The position numbers and the translations under genes were made by a program. The notes under the pieces were generated by a model. It was given only the letters and a program-made list of their open reading frames with translations. It was not told the DNA's origin and made no database searches. Positions 43,076-52,060 of a stretch of 64,000 nucleotides of DNA are shown here, one piece after another. The DNA is from Qipengyuania sp. ABI-127-1. Lineage in GTDB: Bacteria > Pseudomonadota > Alphaproteobacteria > Sphingomonadales > Sphingomonadaceae. Positions within the stretch are counted from its first letter, which is position 1; every line of letters begins with the position of its first letter. The stretch covers positions 1 through 64,000 of the forward strand of contig JALJCR010000004.1 of the NCBI GenBank assembly GCA_022953095.1. Direction: 5' to 3'.

Positions 43076-44383
43076 ATGGCTGAACCTCTCCGCATTGCCC
43101 TTGCCGGGCTCGGCACCGTCGGAATCGGTGTGATTGAATTGCTCGAAACCAACCGGTCGACCATCGAAAGCCGTGCCGGTCGGGAACTCCAGATCGTTGC
43201 AATCAATGCACGGGACCGTTCACGCGATCGCGGTATCGACCTGTCCTCTTATATCTGGGTCGACGACATGCAGGCCATGGCCGAGCGCGGCGATGTCGAT
43301 GTCGTGCTCGAACTGGTCGGTGGATCGGACGGTCCCGCACTCACACTGGCGCGGGCGGCACTCGATGCCGGCAAAGGGTTCGTCACCGCGAACAAGGCGA
43401 TGATCGCGCATCATGGGCTCGCATTGGCGGAACAGGCTGCCCTGCGCGGTGTGCCGCTCAAGTTCGAAGCGGCGGTTGCTGGCGGCATTCCGGTGGTGAA
43501 GGGCTTGCGCGAAGGCGCCGCAGCCAATCGGATCGAGCGAATCTATGGTATTTTGAACGGCACCTGTAACTACATCCTGTCCGAGATGGAGCGCACCGGT
43601 GCCGATTTCGGCGACATGCTGCGCGCGGCGCAGGAAAAGGGGTATGCCGAGGCGGATCCTACCTTCGATATCGAAGGAGTCGATGCCGCGCACAAGCTGG
43701 CGATTCTCGCTGGGATCAGTTTTGGCGCTCGCGTGGATTTCGATCATGTCGCGGCTACGGGTATTGGTGAAGTTCGCGCAGCCGACATCACCCAGGCAGG
43801 ATCGCTTGGCTATGTCATCCGGCTGGTCGGTATCGCCTCGCTCGACCGAAGCGAAAAGCAGCCTACGCTTCTCCAGCGCGTTCGCCCCTGTCTGGTCGGG
43901 CGCGGCCATCCCCTGGCAGCGGTCGCCGGGCCGACCAATGCGGTTGTCGCCGAGGGAAATTTCGTCGGACGCCTGTTGTTCCAAGGGGCCGGCGCCGGGG
44001 CCGGGCCTACCGCGAGCGCCGTGGTTGCCGATCTCATCGATATTGCGCGAGGCGATAGCGGAGCTCCGTTCTCGGTCCCGGTGGAGCAGCTCGAACAATT
44101 CGCTCCTGCCGATCCGGGCAATCGCGTGGGCCGCGACTACATCCGTTTCACCGTGAACGACCGACCCGGCGTGCTCGCCGAAATCACCGCCGCCATGCGC
44201 GATGCGGAGGTTTCGATCGAAAGCCTTATCCAGCGTGGCCGCGACCATGAGGGCGGGGAGGTTCTGGTGGCCATGGTCACGCATGAGGGACCCGAGCGCT
44301 GCGTGGCCAAGGCGCTCGAGCTGCTCGATGGTTCGCCTAGCCTGACGGCTCCACCTTTGGTGATGCCGATTCTGAAGGACTGA
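43076..44383 (+). CDS. hom: Homoserine dehydrogenase
   Basis: A 435-residue enzyme that reduces aspartate semialdehyde to homoserine for threonine and methionine. The Rossmann start RIALAGLGTVGIGVIELLE is followed by VTANKAMIAHHG near residue 103, GILNGTCNYILSEME near residue 160 and YAEADPTFDIEGVDAAHKLA near residue 190, with the catalytic Lys. A C-terminal ACT domain (about 350-430) probably mediates threonine inhibition. The last 47 bp overlap the convergent gene. Confidence 0.95.
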   Translation: MAEPLRIALAGLGTVGIGVIELLETNRSTIESRAGRELQIVAINARDRSRDRGIDLSSYIWVDDMQAMAERGDVDVVLELVGGSDGPALTLARAALDAGKGFVTANKAMIAHHGLALAEQAALRGVPLKFEAAVAGGIPVVKGLREGAAANRIERIYGILNGTCNYILSEMERTGADFGDMLRAAQEKGYAEADPTFDIEGVDAAHKLAILAGISFGARVDFDHVAATGIGEVRAADITQAGSLGYVIRLVGIASLDRSEKQPTLLQRVRPCLVGRGHPLAAVAGPTNAVVAEGNFVGRLLFQGAGAGAGPTASAVVADLIDIARGDSGAPFSVPVEQLEQFAPADPGNRVGRDYIRFTVNDRPGVLAEITAAMRDAEVSIESLIQRGRDHEGGEVLVAMVTHEGPERCVAKALELLDGSPSLTAPPLVMPILKD

Positions 44384-44933
44384 TGTCGCTGCCTCGGTCC
44401 GTTGTCGGTACGGGCGGCAGGCCGAGGTCGACCTCTTTGCGTTGCTGCTGGGCGGGGGCGGCATTGCCGAGCGGTGCAAGACCGCGGGCCATGCGATCAG
44501 CATCCGATCCGGGTGGGGCTTCCGGCAGAGCCGAAAAATCGACGATATAGGCCGGCGGGGGCGGACAGGGGTTCAGGCCGATCCCGCATACGCCGCCGAC
44601 GGTTGCAGGTCCTCTGAAAATCCCCGCACCTGCGACGTCGGGTGCCCGGATATCGCCCTTGTTCATGGTTTCCTCGGCAAAGCGCTGCCGGGCGCGCTCG
44701 GCGTCGAATCCGTACTCGGCATTGTCGCGGCGCTTGCGGCAGACGATGATTTCTCCCGATATGGTCGCGGCTTCCTGTTCCGCGCTGCAATCCTCCAGCG
44801 GGCCTTCGAAATCGCGCTGCGGGATCAGGATGTCGATACGTTCGGGCGGCCCGGGGCCTTCCTGCGCGGCCCCGGCGCCTGACAGTGTGACCGCGCCGAT
44901 TGTAGTAATTGCCACCCACCAGCGTCTCGACAA
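44337..44933 (-). CDS. Exported Pro-rich protein of unknown function
   Basis: A 198-residue protein with a short signal peptide (MSRRWWVAITTIGAVTLSGA, cleaved near GAGAAQ). The start is TTG at 44933, supported by AGGGAG seven bases upstream. The mature chain contains CSAEQEAATISGEIIVCRKR, a Cys-framed segment of a type frequent in exported sphingomonad proteins, and a second Cys pair in GVCGIGLNPCPPPP. The C-terminus is disordered and rich in Pro/Ser. No function can be named. Confidence 0.65.
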   Translation of the reverse strand: MSRRWWVAITTIGAVTLSGAGAAQEGPGPPERIDILIPQRDFEGPLEDCSAEQEAATISGEIIVCRKRRDNAEYGFDAERARQRFAEETMNKGDIRAPDVAGAGIFRGPATVGGVCGIGLNPCPPPPAYIVDFSALPEAPPGSDADRMARGLAPLGNAAPAQQQRKEVDLGLPPVPTTDRGSDISPSESASPKVEPSG

Positions 44934-45023
44934 TGCAAGGCTCCCTGTCTATCCGCGCCCCGCAAACGAATTCTCGCGTCGGCAATCCGTCGCGCCAAAC
45001 TCACGTGAGGGAATGAACCGATA

Positions 45024-45998
45024 ATGAACTCGCCTGCCGACAATCCGCTCGACCGCGTTCTGGTGCTGGAAATGGTCCGTGTGACCGAAGCCGCGGCGGT
45101 CGCCGCGTCCAAGCTCATCGGCCGGGGCGACGAAAAGGCCGCCGACGCCGCTGCGGTCGAAGCCATGCGCAAGGCCTTCGATACGCTCTATATGGACGGC
45201 ACGGTGGTGATCGGCGAGGGCGAGCGCGACGAGGCACCAATGCTGTTCATTGGCGAAAAGGTCGGCGGCGCGCCGGGCCGCGGCCCCAAGATCGACATCG
45301 CTCTCGATCCGCTCGAAGGCACCACCATCACCGCCAAGGCCGGCCCCAATGCGCTGGCAGTTCTTGCGGCGGCGGAAGAGGGCTGCCTGCTCAACGCTCC
45401 CGATGTCTACATGGACAAGCTGGCGGTCGGCCCGGGCTATCCCGAAGGCATTATCGATCTGGCCAAAACGCCGACCGAGAACGTCAAGGCGGTCGCCGAA
45501 GCGAAGGGCGTGGAGCCTTCCGACATCATCGTCTGCGTTCTCGACCGCCCACGCCATGCGGATCTGATTGCCGAATTGCGCGGCCTTGGATGCGGCGTGG
45601 TCCTGATCGGCGATGGCGATGTGGCGGGCGTGATCGCCGTGACCGACGAAGATACGACGATCGACATGTATATGGGCCAGGGCGGCGCCCCCGAAGGTGT
45701 CCTCGCTGCTGCAGCGCTGCGCTGCGTCGGCGGACAGTTCAACGGACGCCTTGTGTTCCGCAACGACGATGAGAAGGCGCGTGCCGCCAAATGGGGCATC
45801 GAGGATCTCGATCGTATCTATATCCGTGACGATCTGGTGAAGGGCGACTGCATCTTCGCCGCTACCGGGGTGACTTCCGGCTCCCTGCTCGAAGGCGTAA
45901 AATATCTGCGCGGTGGCCGCATGACGACGGAAAGCGTGGTGATGCGTGCGTCGAGCGGCACCGTGCGCTGGATCAAAGGTGAACACCACACGAAGTAA
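45024..45998 (+). CDS. glpX: Class II fructose-1,6-bisphosphatase
   Basis: A 324-residue enzyme of gluconeogenesis. The N-terminus VLVLEMVRVTEAAAVAASKL, MDGTVVIGEGERDEAPML near residue 55 and DIALDPLEGTTI near residue 92 (DPxEGT metal site) identify GlpX. FAATGVTSGSLLEGVKY near residue 275 completes the family pattern. In sphingomonads glpX often follows hom, and a functional link is not implied. Confidence 0.95.
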   Translation: MNSPADNPLDRVLVLEMVRVTEAAAVAASKLIGRGDEKAADAAAVEAMRKAFDTLYMDGTVVIGEGERDEAPMLFIGEKVGGAPGRGPKIDIALDPLEGTTITAKAGPNALAVLAAAEEGCLLNAPDVYMDKLAVGPGYPEGIIDLAKTPTENVKAVAEAKGVEPSDIIVCVLDRPRHADLIAELRGLGCGVVLIGDGDVAGVIAVTDEDTTIDMYMGQGGAPEGVLAAAALRCVGGQFNGRLVFRNDDEKARAAKWGIEDLDRIYIRDDLVKGDCIFAATGVTSGSLLEGVKYLRGGRMTTESVVMRASSGTVRWIKGEHHTK

Positions 45999-46008
45999 TA
46001 TTAGTGCC

Positions 46009-46038
46009 GTGTGCTGGTCGCGAGTGTCGGCAGCACAC
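46009..46038. terminator. Hairpin after glpX
   Basis: GTGTGCTG (46009-46016) and CAGCACAC (46031-46038) form an 8-bp stem; TGCCG and CGGCA can extend or compete with it. No T-run follows, so it is only a possible terminator of glpX. Confidence 0.4.
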
Positions 46039-46134
46039 ATGGGCTAAAGACTCTTCAAAACCCTCACCGCCGTGTTGCAATCCCATGACGCTCGGCTAGG
46101 CGGGGCGCACTGCTAGCTCCCAAGGATTCGCCGC

Positions 46135-47070
46135 ATGAAGATCATGGCCGCCAATTCGAACCTGCCGCTTGCTCGCGCGATTGCAGGCTATCTCGAAATG
46201 CCCCTCGTCGATGCGCAGGTGCGCCGCTTCGCCGACGAGGAAATTTTCGTCGAAATTCACGAAAACGTGCGCGGCGAAGATGTTTTCGTGGTCCAGTCGA
46301 CCAGCTATCCGGCGAACGACAACCTGATGGAACTGCTGATCTGTATCGATGCTCTGAAACGCGCATCGGCGCGCCGGATCACGGCGGTTGTTCCCTATTT
46401 CGGCTATGCCCGTCAGGATCGCAAACCCGGCCCGCGTACGCCGATCTCGGCCAAGCTGGTGGCCAATCTGATCACCGAAGCAGGCGCCGACCGGGTCCTT
46501 GCAGTGGACCTGCATGCGGGGCAGATCCAGGGTTTCTTCGACATCCCGACCGACAACCTCTTCGCCGCGCCGGTCATGGCGGCGGACATTCAGGCGCGCT
46601 ACGGCGATCAGGATCTGATGGTCGTCAGCCCCGACGTCGGCGGCGTGGTGCGTGCCCGTGCGCTGGCCAAACGGCTCGACAACGCCCCGCTGGCCATCGT
46701 CGACAAACGCCGCGACCGCCCGGGCGAGAGCGAAGTGATGAACATTATCGGCGACGTGTCGGGCCGCCACTGCATCATGATCGACGACATCGTCGATTCG
46801 GGCGGTACGCTGTGCAATGCGGCGCAGGCGCTGCTCGACCAGGGCGCAGCATCTGTCGCCGCCTATATAACCCACGGCGTCCTTTCGGGCGGCGCGGTGG
46901 CACGCGTCGATGGCTCTGCGCTGAAAGAACTGGTCATCACCGATTCGATCCGTCCGACCGATGCCGCCAAGGATTCCGACCGCATCCGCATCCTCACCAT
47001 CGCCCCGCTTATCGGCGAGGCGGTGCGCCGGATCGCCGACGAAAGTTCGGTCAGCTCGCTGTTCGACTGA
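46135..47070 (+). CDS. prs: Ribose-phosphate pyrophosphokinase
   Basis: A 311-residue class I PRPP synthase. It contains [20 protein letters not shown] near residue 30, [20 protein letters not shown] near residue 95 (catalytic loop) and the PRPP signature [18 protein letters not shown] near residue 212. The N-terminus [20 protein letters not shown] is typical of alphaproteobacteria. It supplies PRPP for purine, pyrimidine, His and NAD synthesis. hisN follows after one base. Confidence 0.96.
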   Translation: MKIMAANSNLPLARAIAGYLEMPLVDAQVRRFADEEIFVEIHENVRGEDVFVVQSTSYPANDNLMELLICIDALKRASARRITAVVPYFGYARQDRKPGPRTPISAKLVANLITEAGADRVLAVDLHAGQIQGFFDIPTDNLFAAPVMAADIQARYGDQDLMVVSPDVGGVVRARALAKRLDNAPLAIVDKRRDRPGESEVMNIIGDVSGRHCIMIDDIVDSGGTLCNAAQALLDQGAASVAAYITHGVLSGGAVARVDGSALKELVITDSIRPTDAAKDSDRIRILTIAPLIGEAVRRIADESSVSSLFD

Positions 47071-47071
47071 T

Positions 47072-47845
47072 ATGGCGAGCGCGGCCGATCTCGTCCTCGC
47101 CAACCGCCTGGCCGAGGCGGCGGGCGAAGCGATTCGACCACTGTTTCGCGGCGAATGGTCGCAGGAACAGAAGTCCGATCGCAGCTTCGTGACCGAGGCT
47201 GATCGTGCGGCCGAGGCTGCCATGCGGGCGATCATCGAGGCAGAACGTGGCGACGATGGCATTATCGGCGAGGAATACGGCACGCGCAATGAAGGCGCCG
47301 GGCGGCAATGGGTGCTCGACCCGATCGACGGGACCACCAGCTTTATCGCCGGACGGCCGATCTTCGGCACGCTGATCGCGTTGATGCAGGACGGCTGGCC
47401 GGTGCTGGGCGTAATCGATCAGCCCATCGCCAAAGAGCGGTGGGTGGGCCGCATTGGAGAAGGCACGACGTTCAATGGCAAGCCGGTGCGGGCCGCGGCC
47501 TGCAAAGAGCTGTCCGACGCAGTGCTGGCCACCACCACCCCGCACCAGTTTGCAGGCGATGATGTCGATGCCTTCATGGGCGTCGTCAAATCGGTGGCCG
47601 AACGCAAGATCATCTATGGCGGCGATTGCTACAATTACGCGCTGGTCGCATCGGGCCATGTCGATGTAGTCGTCGAGGCGGGCCTCAAGCTCCACGATTT
47701 CGCGGCTCTGGTTCCTGTGGTCGAGGGTGCGGGCGGCGTGATGAGCGACTGGCAGGGCAATCCCCTGGATGCGAACAGCGATGGCCGCGTGATCGCTTTG
47801 GGGGATTCCGCGCGACTGGAGGACGTGCTCGAAGCGATGGGGTGA
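47072..47845 (+). CDS. hisN: Inositol monophosphatase family protein, likely histidinol-phosphatase HisN
   Basis: A 257-residue Mg2+ phosphatase. DGIIGEEYGTRN gives the first metal Glu, WVLDPIDGTTSFIAGRPIFG the DPIDGT motif, and YGGDCYNYALVASGHVDVVVE the substrate-end region. The last two are typical of HisN, which dephosphorylates histidinol phosphate. ATG 47072 lies one base after the prs stop; PRPP from Prs is the precursor of histidine, which supports the assignment. It is not closely similar to the CysQ-like gene at 2165. Confidence 0.87.
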   Translation: MASAADLVLANRLAEAAGEAIRPLFRGEWSQEQKSDRSFVTEADRAAEAAMRAIIEAERGDDGIIGEEYGTRNEGAGRQWVLDPIDGTTSFIAGRPIFGTLIALMQDGWPVLGVIDQPIAKERWVGRIGEGTTFNGKPVRAAACKELSDAVLATTTPHQFAGDDVDAFMGVVKSVAERKIIYGGDCYNYALVASGHVDVVVEAGLKLHDFAALVPVVEGAGGVMSDWQGNPLDANSDGRVIALGDSARLEDVLEAMG

Positions 47846-47888
47846 GGTAAAGGCGGATGAAAAGATCGCCGCTGGGAGGAGACGGGGT

Positions 47889-48320
47889 ATGAGCGAGATC
47901 GAGATCAGCGCATCGGATCGTGCGAAGCTATTGTCGTTTAGCGAAGACGAGCTCATGGCGAACATTGCGCTTCACGATGCATCTGCGGCCGCGCAATTTG
48001 GGATTGCCGGTGTCGCAAATGGTGTCTTCGCTACGAAGGCGGAGATGATGGGGGAGATGCACGCTGCGGGCCTGTGGGGCGACGTGGTGGCAAAGGGAAA
48101 GGCGATCTTTCGCAAGCTGTGGAACGAGGCGAAAAATCTCGTATGCGGCACATACGACCAACTTGCGAAGAGCGGGGATCTCGAGAAGGTTCTCACTCTA
48201 CTCGCCGGATTGCTTGTCACTCAACTGGGGTGGCCCAATCCGCTGGCACTGCTAGTCGTCAAAGCGGCAATGAAGCACGGACTCGAGCAGATGTGCAGCA
48301 TCTCTGCCATGCCTGTCTGA
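47889..48320 (+). CDS. Unrecognised small protein with hydrophobic C-terminal segment
   Basis: A 143-residue protein with a strong ribosome site (GGGAGGAG) before ATG 47889. The N-terminal 45 residues are acidic and helical, and the middle is basic (KGKAIFRKLWNEAKNLVCGT). The C-terminal segment LLAGLLVTQLGWPNPLALLV (about 107-126) is hydrophobic and broken by a WPNP turn, followed by KHGLEQMC. Codons are visibly more AT-rich than in hisN and the SDR beside it. No family was recognised; it could be an accessory or conflict-type protein. Confidence 0.6.
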   Translation: MSEIEISASDRAKLLSFSEDELMANIALHDASAAAQFGIAGVANGVFATKAEMMGEMHAAGLWGDVVAKGKAIFRKLWNEAKNLVCGTYDQLAKSGDLEKVLTLLAGLLVTQLGWPNPLALLVVKAAMKHGLEQMCSISAMPV

Positions 48321-48327
48321 TGCGCCG

Positions 48328-49077
48328 GTGCCTTGTGTGACCGACACGCTTGAAGGGCGGATCGCGCTGGTTACCGGAGCGGCGCGCGGGCTCGGCTTCG
48401 AAATTGCTCGGCGACTGATCGAAGGCGGCGCGACCGTCTGGCTCAACGGCCGCGACCCGGTTCCGCTGGAAGAGGCGGCAAAGCGGATCGGCGATGGCGC
48501 GCGGCCGCTGCCCTTCGATATTTCCGACGATGCCGCGACCGAAGAGGCCTTCGCCCGGCTGGCAGAGGACGGACTCGACATCCTTGTCAACAATGTCGGC
48601 CAGCGCGACCGGCGCCCCCTCGACCAGCTCCAGCGCGACGACATGGCGGCGATGCTTGCCACCAACCTCGTCGCGCCGTTCGACCTTGCGCGGCGTGCCG
48701 TGCCGTTGATGCAGGCACGCGGATATGGCCGGATCGTCAACATCACCTCCATCGCCGCCGACATTGCGCGCGGCGACGTGCTCTACACTGCCAGCAAGGG
48801 CGGGCTGGCGGCGCTGACCCGCGCGCTTGCCGCCGAACTCGGATATGCCGGTATTACCGTGAACGCCGTCGCGCCGGGCTATTTCGCGACCGAAGCGAAT
48901 ACGGAGATGGTCGCCGATCCCGATATCGCGCAGCACCTCGCACGCCGCACCTCGCTCGGTCGCTGGGGAGCGCCGAACGAAATCGTCGGCGCGGTGGCCT
49001 TCCTCTCCTCACCCGAGGCAAGTTACATCACCGGCCACACGCTGGCGGTCGATGGGGGTTATCTGGCCCACTTCTGA
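48328..49077 (+). CDS. SDR family oxidoreductase (gluconate 5-dehydrogenase-like)
   Basis: A 249-residue classical short-chain dehydrogenase. The cofactor loop is TGAARGLGFEIARRL near residue 17, NNVG near residue 87, catalytic Ser in NITSIAADIARG near residue 140, and the YTASKGGLAALTRALAAE motif holds Tyr and Lys. The end SYITGHTLAVDGGYLAHF is typical. The substrate is unknown. GTG at 48328 is used; a second GTG three codons later is equally possible. Confidence 0.85.
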   Translation: MPCVTDTLEGRIALVTGAARGLGFEIARRLIEGGATVWLNGRDPVPLEEAAKRIGDGARPLPFDISDDAATEEAFARLAEDGLDILVNNVGQRDRRPLDQLQRDDMAAMLATNLVAPFDLARRAVPLMQARGYGRIVNITSIAADIARGDVLYTASKGGLAALTRALAAELGYAGITVNAVAPGYFATEANTEMVADPDIAQHLARRTSLGRWGAPNEIVGAVAFLSSPEASYITGHTLAVDGGYLAHF

Positions 49078-49195
49078 CTTGCTTTTGCGCGCAGAACCGC
49101 TAGATGCGCGCCCTTCACCGACACGTGATTCACCGCCGGTCTGGCCGTAAGGGCTGCCAGGGCTGGCGCGACGTGTCTCTGTCAAGGAGATGAAA

Positions 49196-49399
49196 ATGCC
49201 CAAGCTGAAGACCAAAAGCGGTGTGAAGAAACGCTTCAAGATCACCGCCACCGGTAAGGTCAAGCACGGTGTTGCGGGCAAGCGCCACCGCCTGATCAGC
49301 CACAATGCGAAGTATATTCGCCAGAACCGCGGCACCACCGTCCTGTCGGAAGCCGACAGCAAGACGGTGAAGAAGTGGGCGCCCTACGGCCTCGACTGA
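49196..49399 (+). CDS. rpmI: 50S ribosomal protein L35
   Basis: A 67-residue basic protein starting [20 protein letters not shown], the invariant L35 start. AAGGAG at 49184-49189 is correctly spaced for ATG 49196 and abuts the in-frame ATG at 49190, which is therefore rejected. rplT follows after 23 bp. In E. coli this operon is repressed by L20; the 118-bp leader before it shows no structure I can assign with confidence. Confidence 0.97.
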   Translation: MPKLKTKSGVKKRFKITATGKVKHGVAGKRHRLISHNAKYIRQNRGTTVLSEADSKTVKKWAPYGLD

Positions 49400-49422
49400 G
49401 CGCGAATTAAGGAGAATACGAA

Positions 49423-49782
49423 ATGCCTCGCATCAAACGCGGCGTCACCACGCGCCAGAAGCACAAGCGTCTATTGGATCAGGCGAAGGGCTATCGCGGC
49501 CGTCGCAAGAACACGATCCGCATCGCCCGCCAGGCGGTCGAAAAGGCGGGCCAGTACGCCTATCGCGACCGCAAGGTTAAGAAGCGCAACTTCCGCGCGC
49601 TGTGGATCCAGCGCATCAATGCTGCGGTTCGCGCGGAAGGCCTGACCTATTCGCAGTTCATGCACGGCACCAAACTCGCCGGGATCGAACTCGACCGCAA
49701 GGTGATGGCCGATCTCGCCATGAACGAAGCGGCTGCCTTCAAGGCAATCATCGAGCAGGCCAAGAAGGCACTGCCCGCCTAA
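49423..49782 (+). CDS. rplT: 50S ribosomal protein L20
   Basis: A 119-residue protein starting [20 protein letters not shown], with [20 protein letters not shown] next, all invariant L20 sequence. It binds 23S rRNA early in 50S assembly. AAGGAG precedes the ATG. A strong terminator follows, so it is separated from pheST, with which it is contiguous in many bacteria. Confidence 0.98.
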   Translation: MPRIKRGVTTRQKHKRLLDQAKGYRGRRKNTIRIARQAVEKAGQYAYRDRKVKKRNFRALWIQRINAAVRAEGLTYSQFMHGTKLAGIELDRKVMADLAMNEAAAFKAIIEQAKKALPA

Positions 49783-49806
49783 TCGCGCAATCTGCGGCTC
49801 ATTCCA

Positions 49807-49837
49807 AAGGGCGCTCCGCGAGGAGCGCCCTTTTTTG
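49807..49837 (+). terminator. Terminator of rpmI-rplT
   Basis: GGGCGCTCC (49809-49817) pairs with GGAGCGCCC (49822-49830) over GCGA, followed by TTTTTTG. A textbook intrinsic terminator 24 bp after the rplT stop. Confidence 0.93.
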
Positions 49838-49901
49838 TTTCGTAAGCGCTTGTCGTCGCTCCACAACTAGGTATATTCCCCTACATGCTGGGAGGGGGCG
49901 A

Positions 49902-50771
49902 TTGATCGATCAGAACTGTATTGATGTGCGGTTTTTCGCACCGCCGGATGATCTGGCGCGATGCTTCACGATGATTTACCGGCTTGAAGTGAGCCTGCCC
50001 GAAGGCGAGGTACTCGAAGACTGGCTCCAGCCCGAATGGTCCAATCTGCGTTTCTTCGCCGAAAATCCACCGAAGGCCGAATTTCCTGAAGGACCCAGCG
50101 TGTCCGGCGCCCGGTTTCTGGCAACCGGCCCGACTTCCTGCCCAACACATTTTCTGCTCGGCAGAACGCGCATGTGGGGCGTGGGCCTGTTCCCGCAAGG
50201 TTGGGCGCGCTTCGTGGGCGCGCACGCCGCCGATCACGCCAATACGCTTGTCGATGGCGAAGCGAGTCCGCATTTCTCGCGTCTTGCACCGCTGTGCGAG
50301 GTAATGTGCTCGCGCGAGCACTCGGACGAGGAGCAATTTGCATTCCTTACGGATTTCTTCCGCAAGCTTGCCAGCCCTCCGCGCGACAGTGCGCGGATCC
50401 AGAAGGTGCACGAGATCATGATCGATCCGCGCCTGCTCTATGTCGATGAATTCGCCCAGCGTAGCGGCATGTCCAAGCGAACGCTTGAACGTCTGTGTGC
50501 CCGTCATTTCGGATTTTCTCCGCGCCTGCTGCTGAGGCGGCAGCGGCTGATGCGCAGCCTTGCGGCCTTCATGCTTGAACCGCGGACGAGTTGGTCGGCC
50601 GTGATCGATGGTCACTATCATGACCAGTCGCATTTCGTGCATGAATTCCACGCTTTCATGCGCTGCTCGCCCAGCGAATATGCGGCAAAACCACATCCGG
50701 TGATGGCTGCATTCATGGCGGATCGCAAACGGGTTTGGGGGTCGCCGGCGCAAACCCTGGTTTCACCATGA
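49902..50771 (+). CDS. AraC-type transcriptional regulator, paralogue A
   Basis: A 289-residue protein. The N-terminal half is a sensor-like region with LEDWLQPEWSNLRFFAE near residue 39. The C-terminal helix-turn-helix pair has YVDEFAQRSGMSKRTLERLC near residue 182, then FGFSPRLLLRRQRLMRSLAAF and HYHDQSHFVHEFHAFMRCSP, the AraC signature. TTG at 49902 is chosen because GGAGG at 49891-49895 is ideally placed. The targets are unknown. It is a tandem paralogue of the next gene. Confidence 0.85.
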   Translation: MIDQNCIDVRFFAPPDDLARCFTMIYRLEVSLPEGEVLEDWLQPEWSNLRFFAENPPKAEFPEGPSVSGARFLATGPTSCPTHFLLGRTRMWGVGLFPQGWARFVGAHAADHANTLVDGEASPHFSRLAPLCEVMCSREHSDEEQFAFLTDFFRKLASPPRDSARIQKVHEIMIDPRLLYVDEFAQRSGMSKRTLERLCARHFGFSPRLLLRRQRLMRSLAAFMLEPRTSWSAVIDGHYHDQSHFVHEFHAFMRCSPSEYAAKPHPVMAAFMADRKRVWGSPAQTLVSP

Positions 50772-50879
50772 GCAGGATCATAACATACTTCAGGCCTGCA
50801 ATGGTGACAGGATGAACGATCTGTTCCCGAAGTCCGCCAATCAGGGTGCTGCGCGCCTCGCCCTCGGGGTGATACGATA

Positions 50880-51797
50880 ATGACGATCGGGGGCGCATCT
50901 CCAGCGATTGCCTTGCGATTTTTCCTCCCGCCGGAGCATCTTCGCCCCTTCGTCACGACGCTTTATCATCTTGAGATCTCGGGCGGCGGCGAAGACGATG
51001 TGGTGGAGGATTGGCTACATCCCGAATGGGCCAATTTGCGCCTGATTCCCCAACGCACGATCGAGGCGGGAATGGGAGGCGGGCCGCTCGAACGCGTACC
51101 GCGGGCGGTTATGGCGGGGCCTACCAGCGTGACCACTCATTTCCGGGCCACCAGGGGGCGGTCGTGGGGCATTGGCTTCCTGCCGCTCGGCTGGGCTCGG
51201 CTGACCGATGCTCCGGCGAGGGCCTATGCCGACCGCTACGCCGATGTGGAAACCGATCCTGCTCTCGAGCGTCTGCGCAAACTGTGTGCCTGCGTCCTCG
51301 ATGGAGATGGCGATCTCGTCGCCGAGCGCGACGCCATGGTCGGCGAGCTGGATGCGTTGCTGGCGGAGCCTGCCGCGGGTGAGGGCGCGCGTGAGGCAAG
51401 ATTGCTGCGGATCGAAGAGGCGATTACCGATCCGCGGTTCCATAGCGTGACCGAACTCGCACAGACACTCGGCATGAGCACACGCACGATGGAGCGGTTT
51501 TGCAGCAGGATGTTCGGTTTCGGCCCGCAATTGTTGCTGCGCCGCCAGCGATTCGTCCGCAGCCTCGCCAAGTTCATGCTCGACCCATCGCTCAAATGGA
51601 TCGACACGCTCGATACCCATTATCACGACCAAGCCCATTTCGTTCGCGATTTCAGGCGGTTCATGATGATGTCGCCCAGCGAATATGCCAGCTTGCCGCA
51701 TCCGGTACTGATGGCCGCGGCCCATGCTCGTGCGGCCATTGCGGGCGAAGCGATGCAGGTTCTACACAAGCCTTCTCGGCCACTCGGCGGCGAATGA
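50880..51797 (+). CDS. AraC-type transcriptional regulator, paralogue B
   Basis: A 305-residue protein with the same layout as its neighbour: VVEDWLHPEWANLRLIPQRT near residue 41, then the DNA-binding domain with VTELAQTLGMSTRTMERFCS near residue 190, FGFGPQLLLRRQRFVRSLAKF and HYHDQAHFVRDFRRFMMMSPSEY. The two genes share collinear motifs across their whole lengths, so they arose by tandem duplication, but have diverged substantially. Ligand and targets are unknown. Confidence 0.85.
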   Translation: MTIGGASPAIALRFFLPPEHLRPFVTTLYHLEISGGGEDDVVEDWLHPEWANLRLIPQRTIEAGMGGGPLERVPRAVMAGPTSVTTHFRATRGRSWGIGFLPLGWARLTDAPARAYADRYADVETDPALERLRKLCACVLDGDGDLVAERDAMVGELDALLAEPAAGEGAREARLLRIEEAITDPRFHSVTELAQTLGMSTRTMERFCSRMFGFGPQLLLRRQRFVRSLAKFMLDPSLKWIDTLDTHYHDQAHFVRDFRRFMMMSPSEYASLPHPVLMAAAHARAAIAGEAMQVLHKPSRPLGGE

Positions 51798-51807
51798 CCG
51801 ACACGTG

Positions 51808-51879
51808 CCGCAAGAAGGGTTCCTGCAGCGCATCTTCCTGCGCCGCCAGCGTGCCTTGCGAAGTTTCGCACGCTCCCCG
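51808..51879 (+). pseudogene. Possible remnant of a third AraC-type paralogue
   Basis: Just after paralogue B, in another frame, the bases encode EGFLQRIFLRRQRALRSFAR. This parallels FGFSPRLLLRRQRLMRSLAA of paralogue A and FGFGPQLLLRRQRFVRSLAK of paralogue B. No start or flanking AraC sequence remains. It may be a decayed third copy in the 263-bp gap before pheS. Confidence 0.45.
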
Positions 51880-52060
51880 CTCGTGATCCGACGAGATACG
51901 GGATCGATCCTCGAAACTCCTGTCGCTGTGACCGGGCGCATTTCCTTGGTCCATTCGCCCGCATCTCGAGCGAGCGGCCCGGCCAATCGGGGCTTGGGAT
52001 GCGGCGCCTAAGCGGCTAGAGGGCGCGGGCATACCTTCCCGACACATCAAGCCAGACAGA

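Noticed and set aside
49078-49195. Ribosomal-protein leader (L20-type autoregulatory structure)
   Set aside because: The leader is of suitable length, but I could not identify a pseudoknot or rRNA-mimic with confidence.
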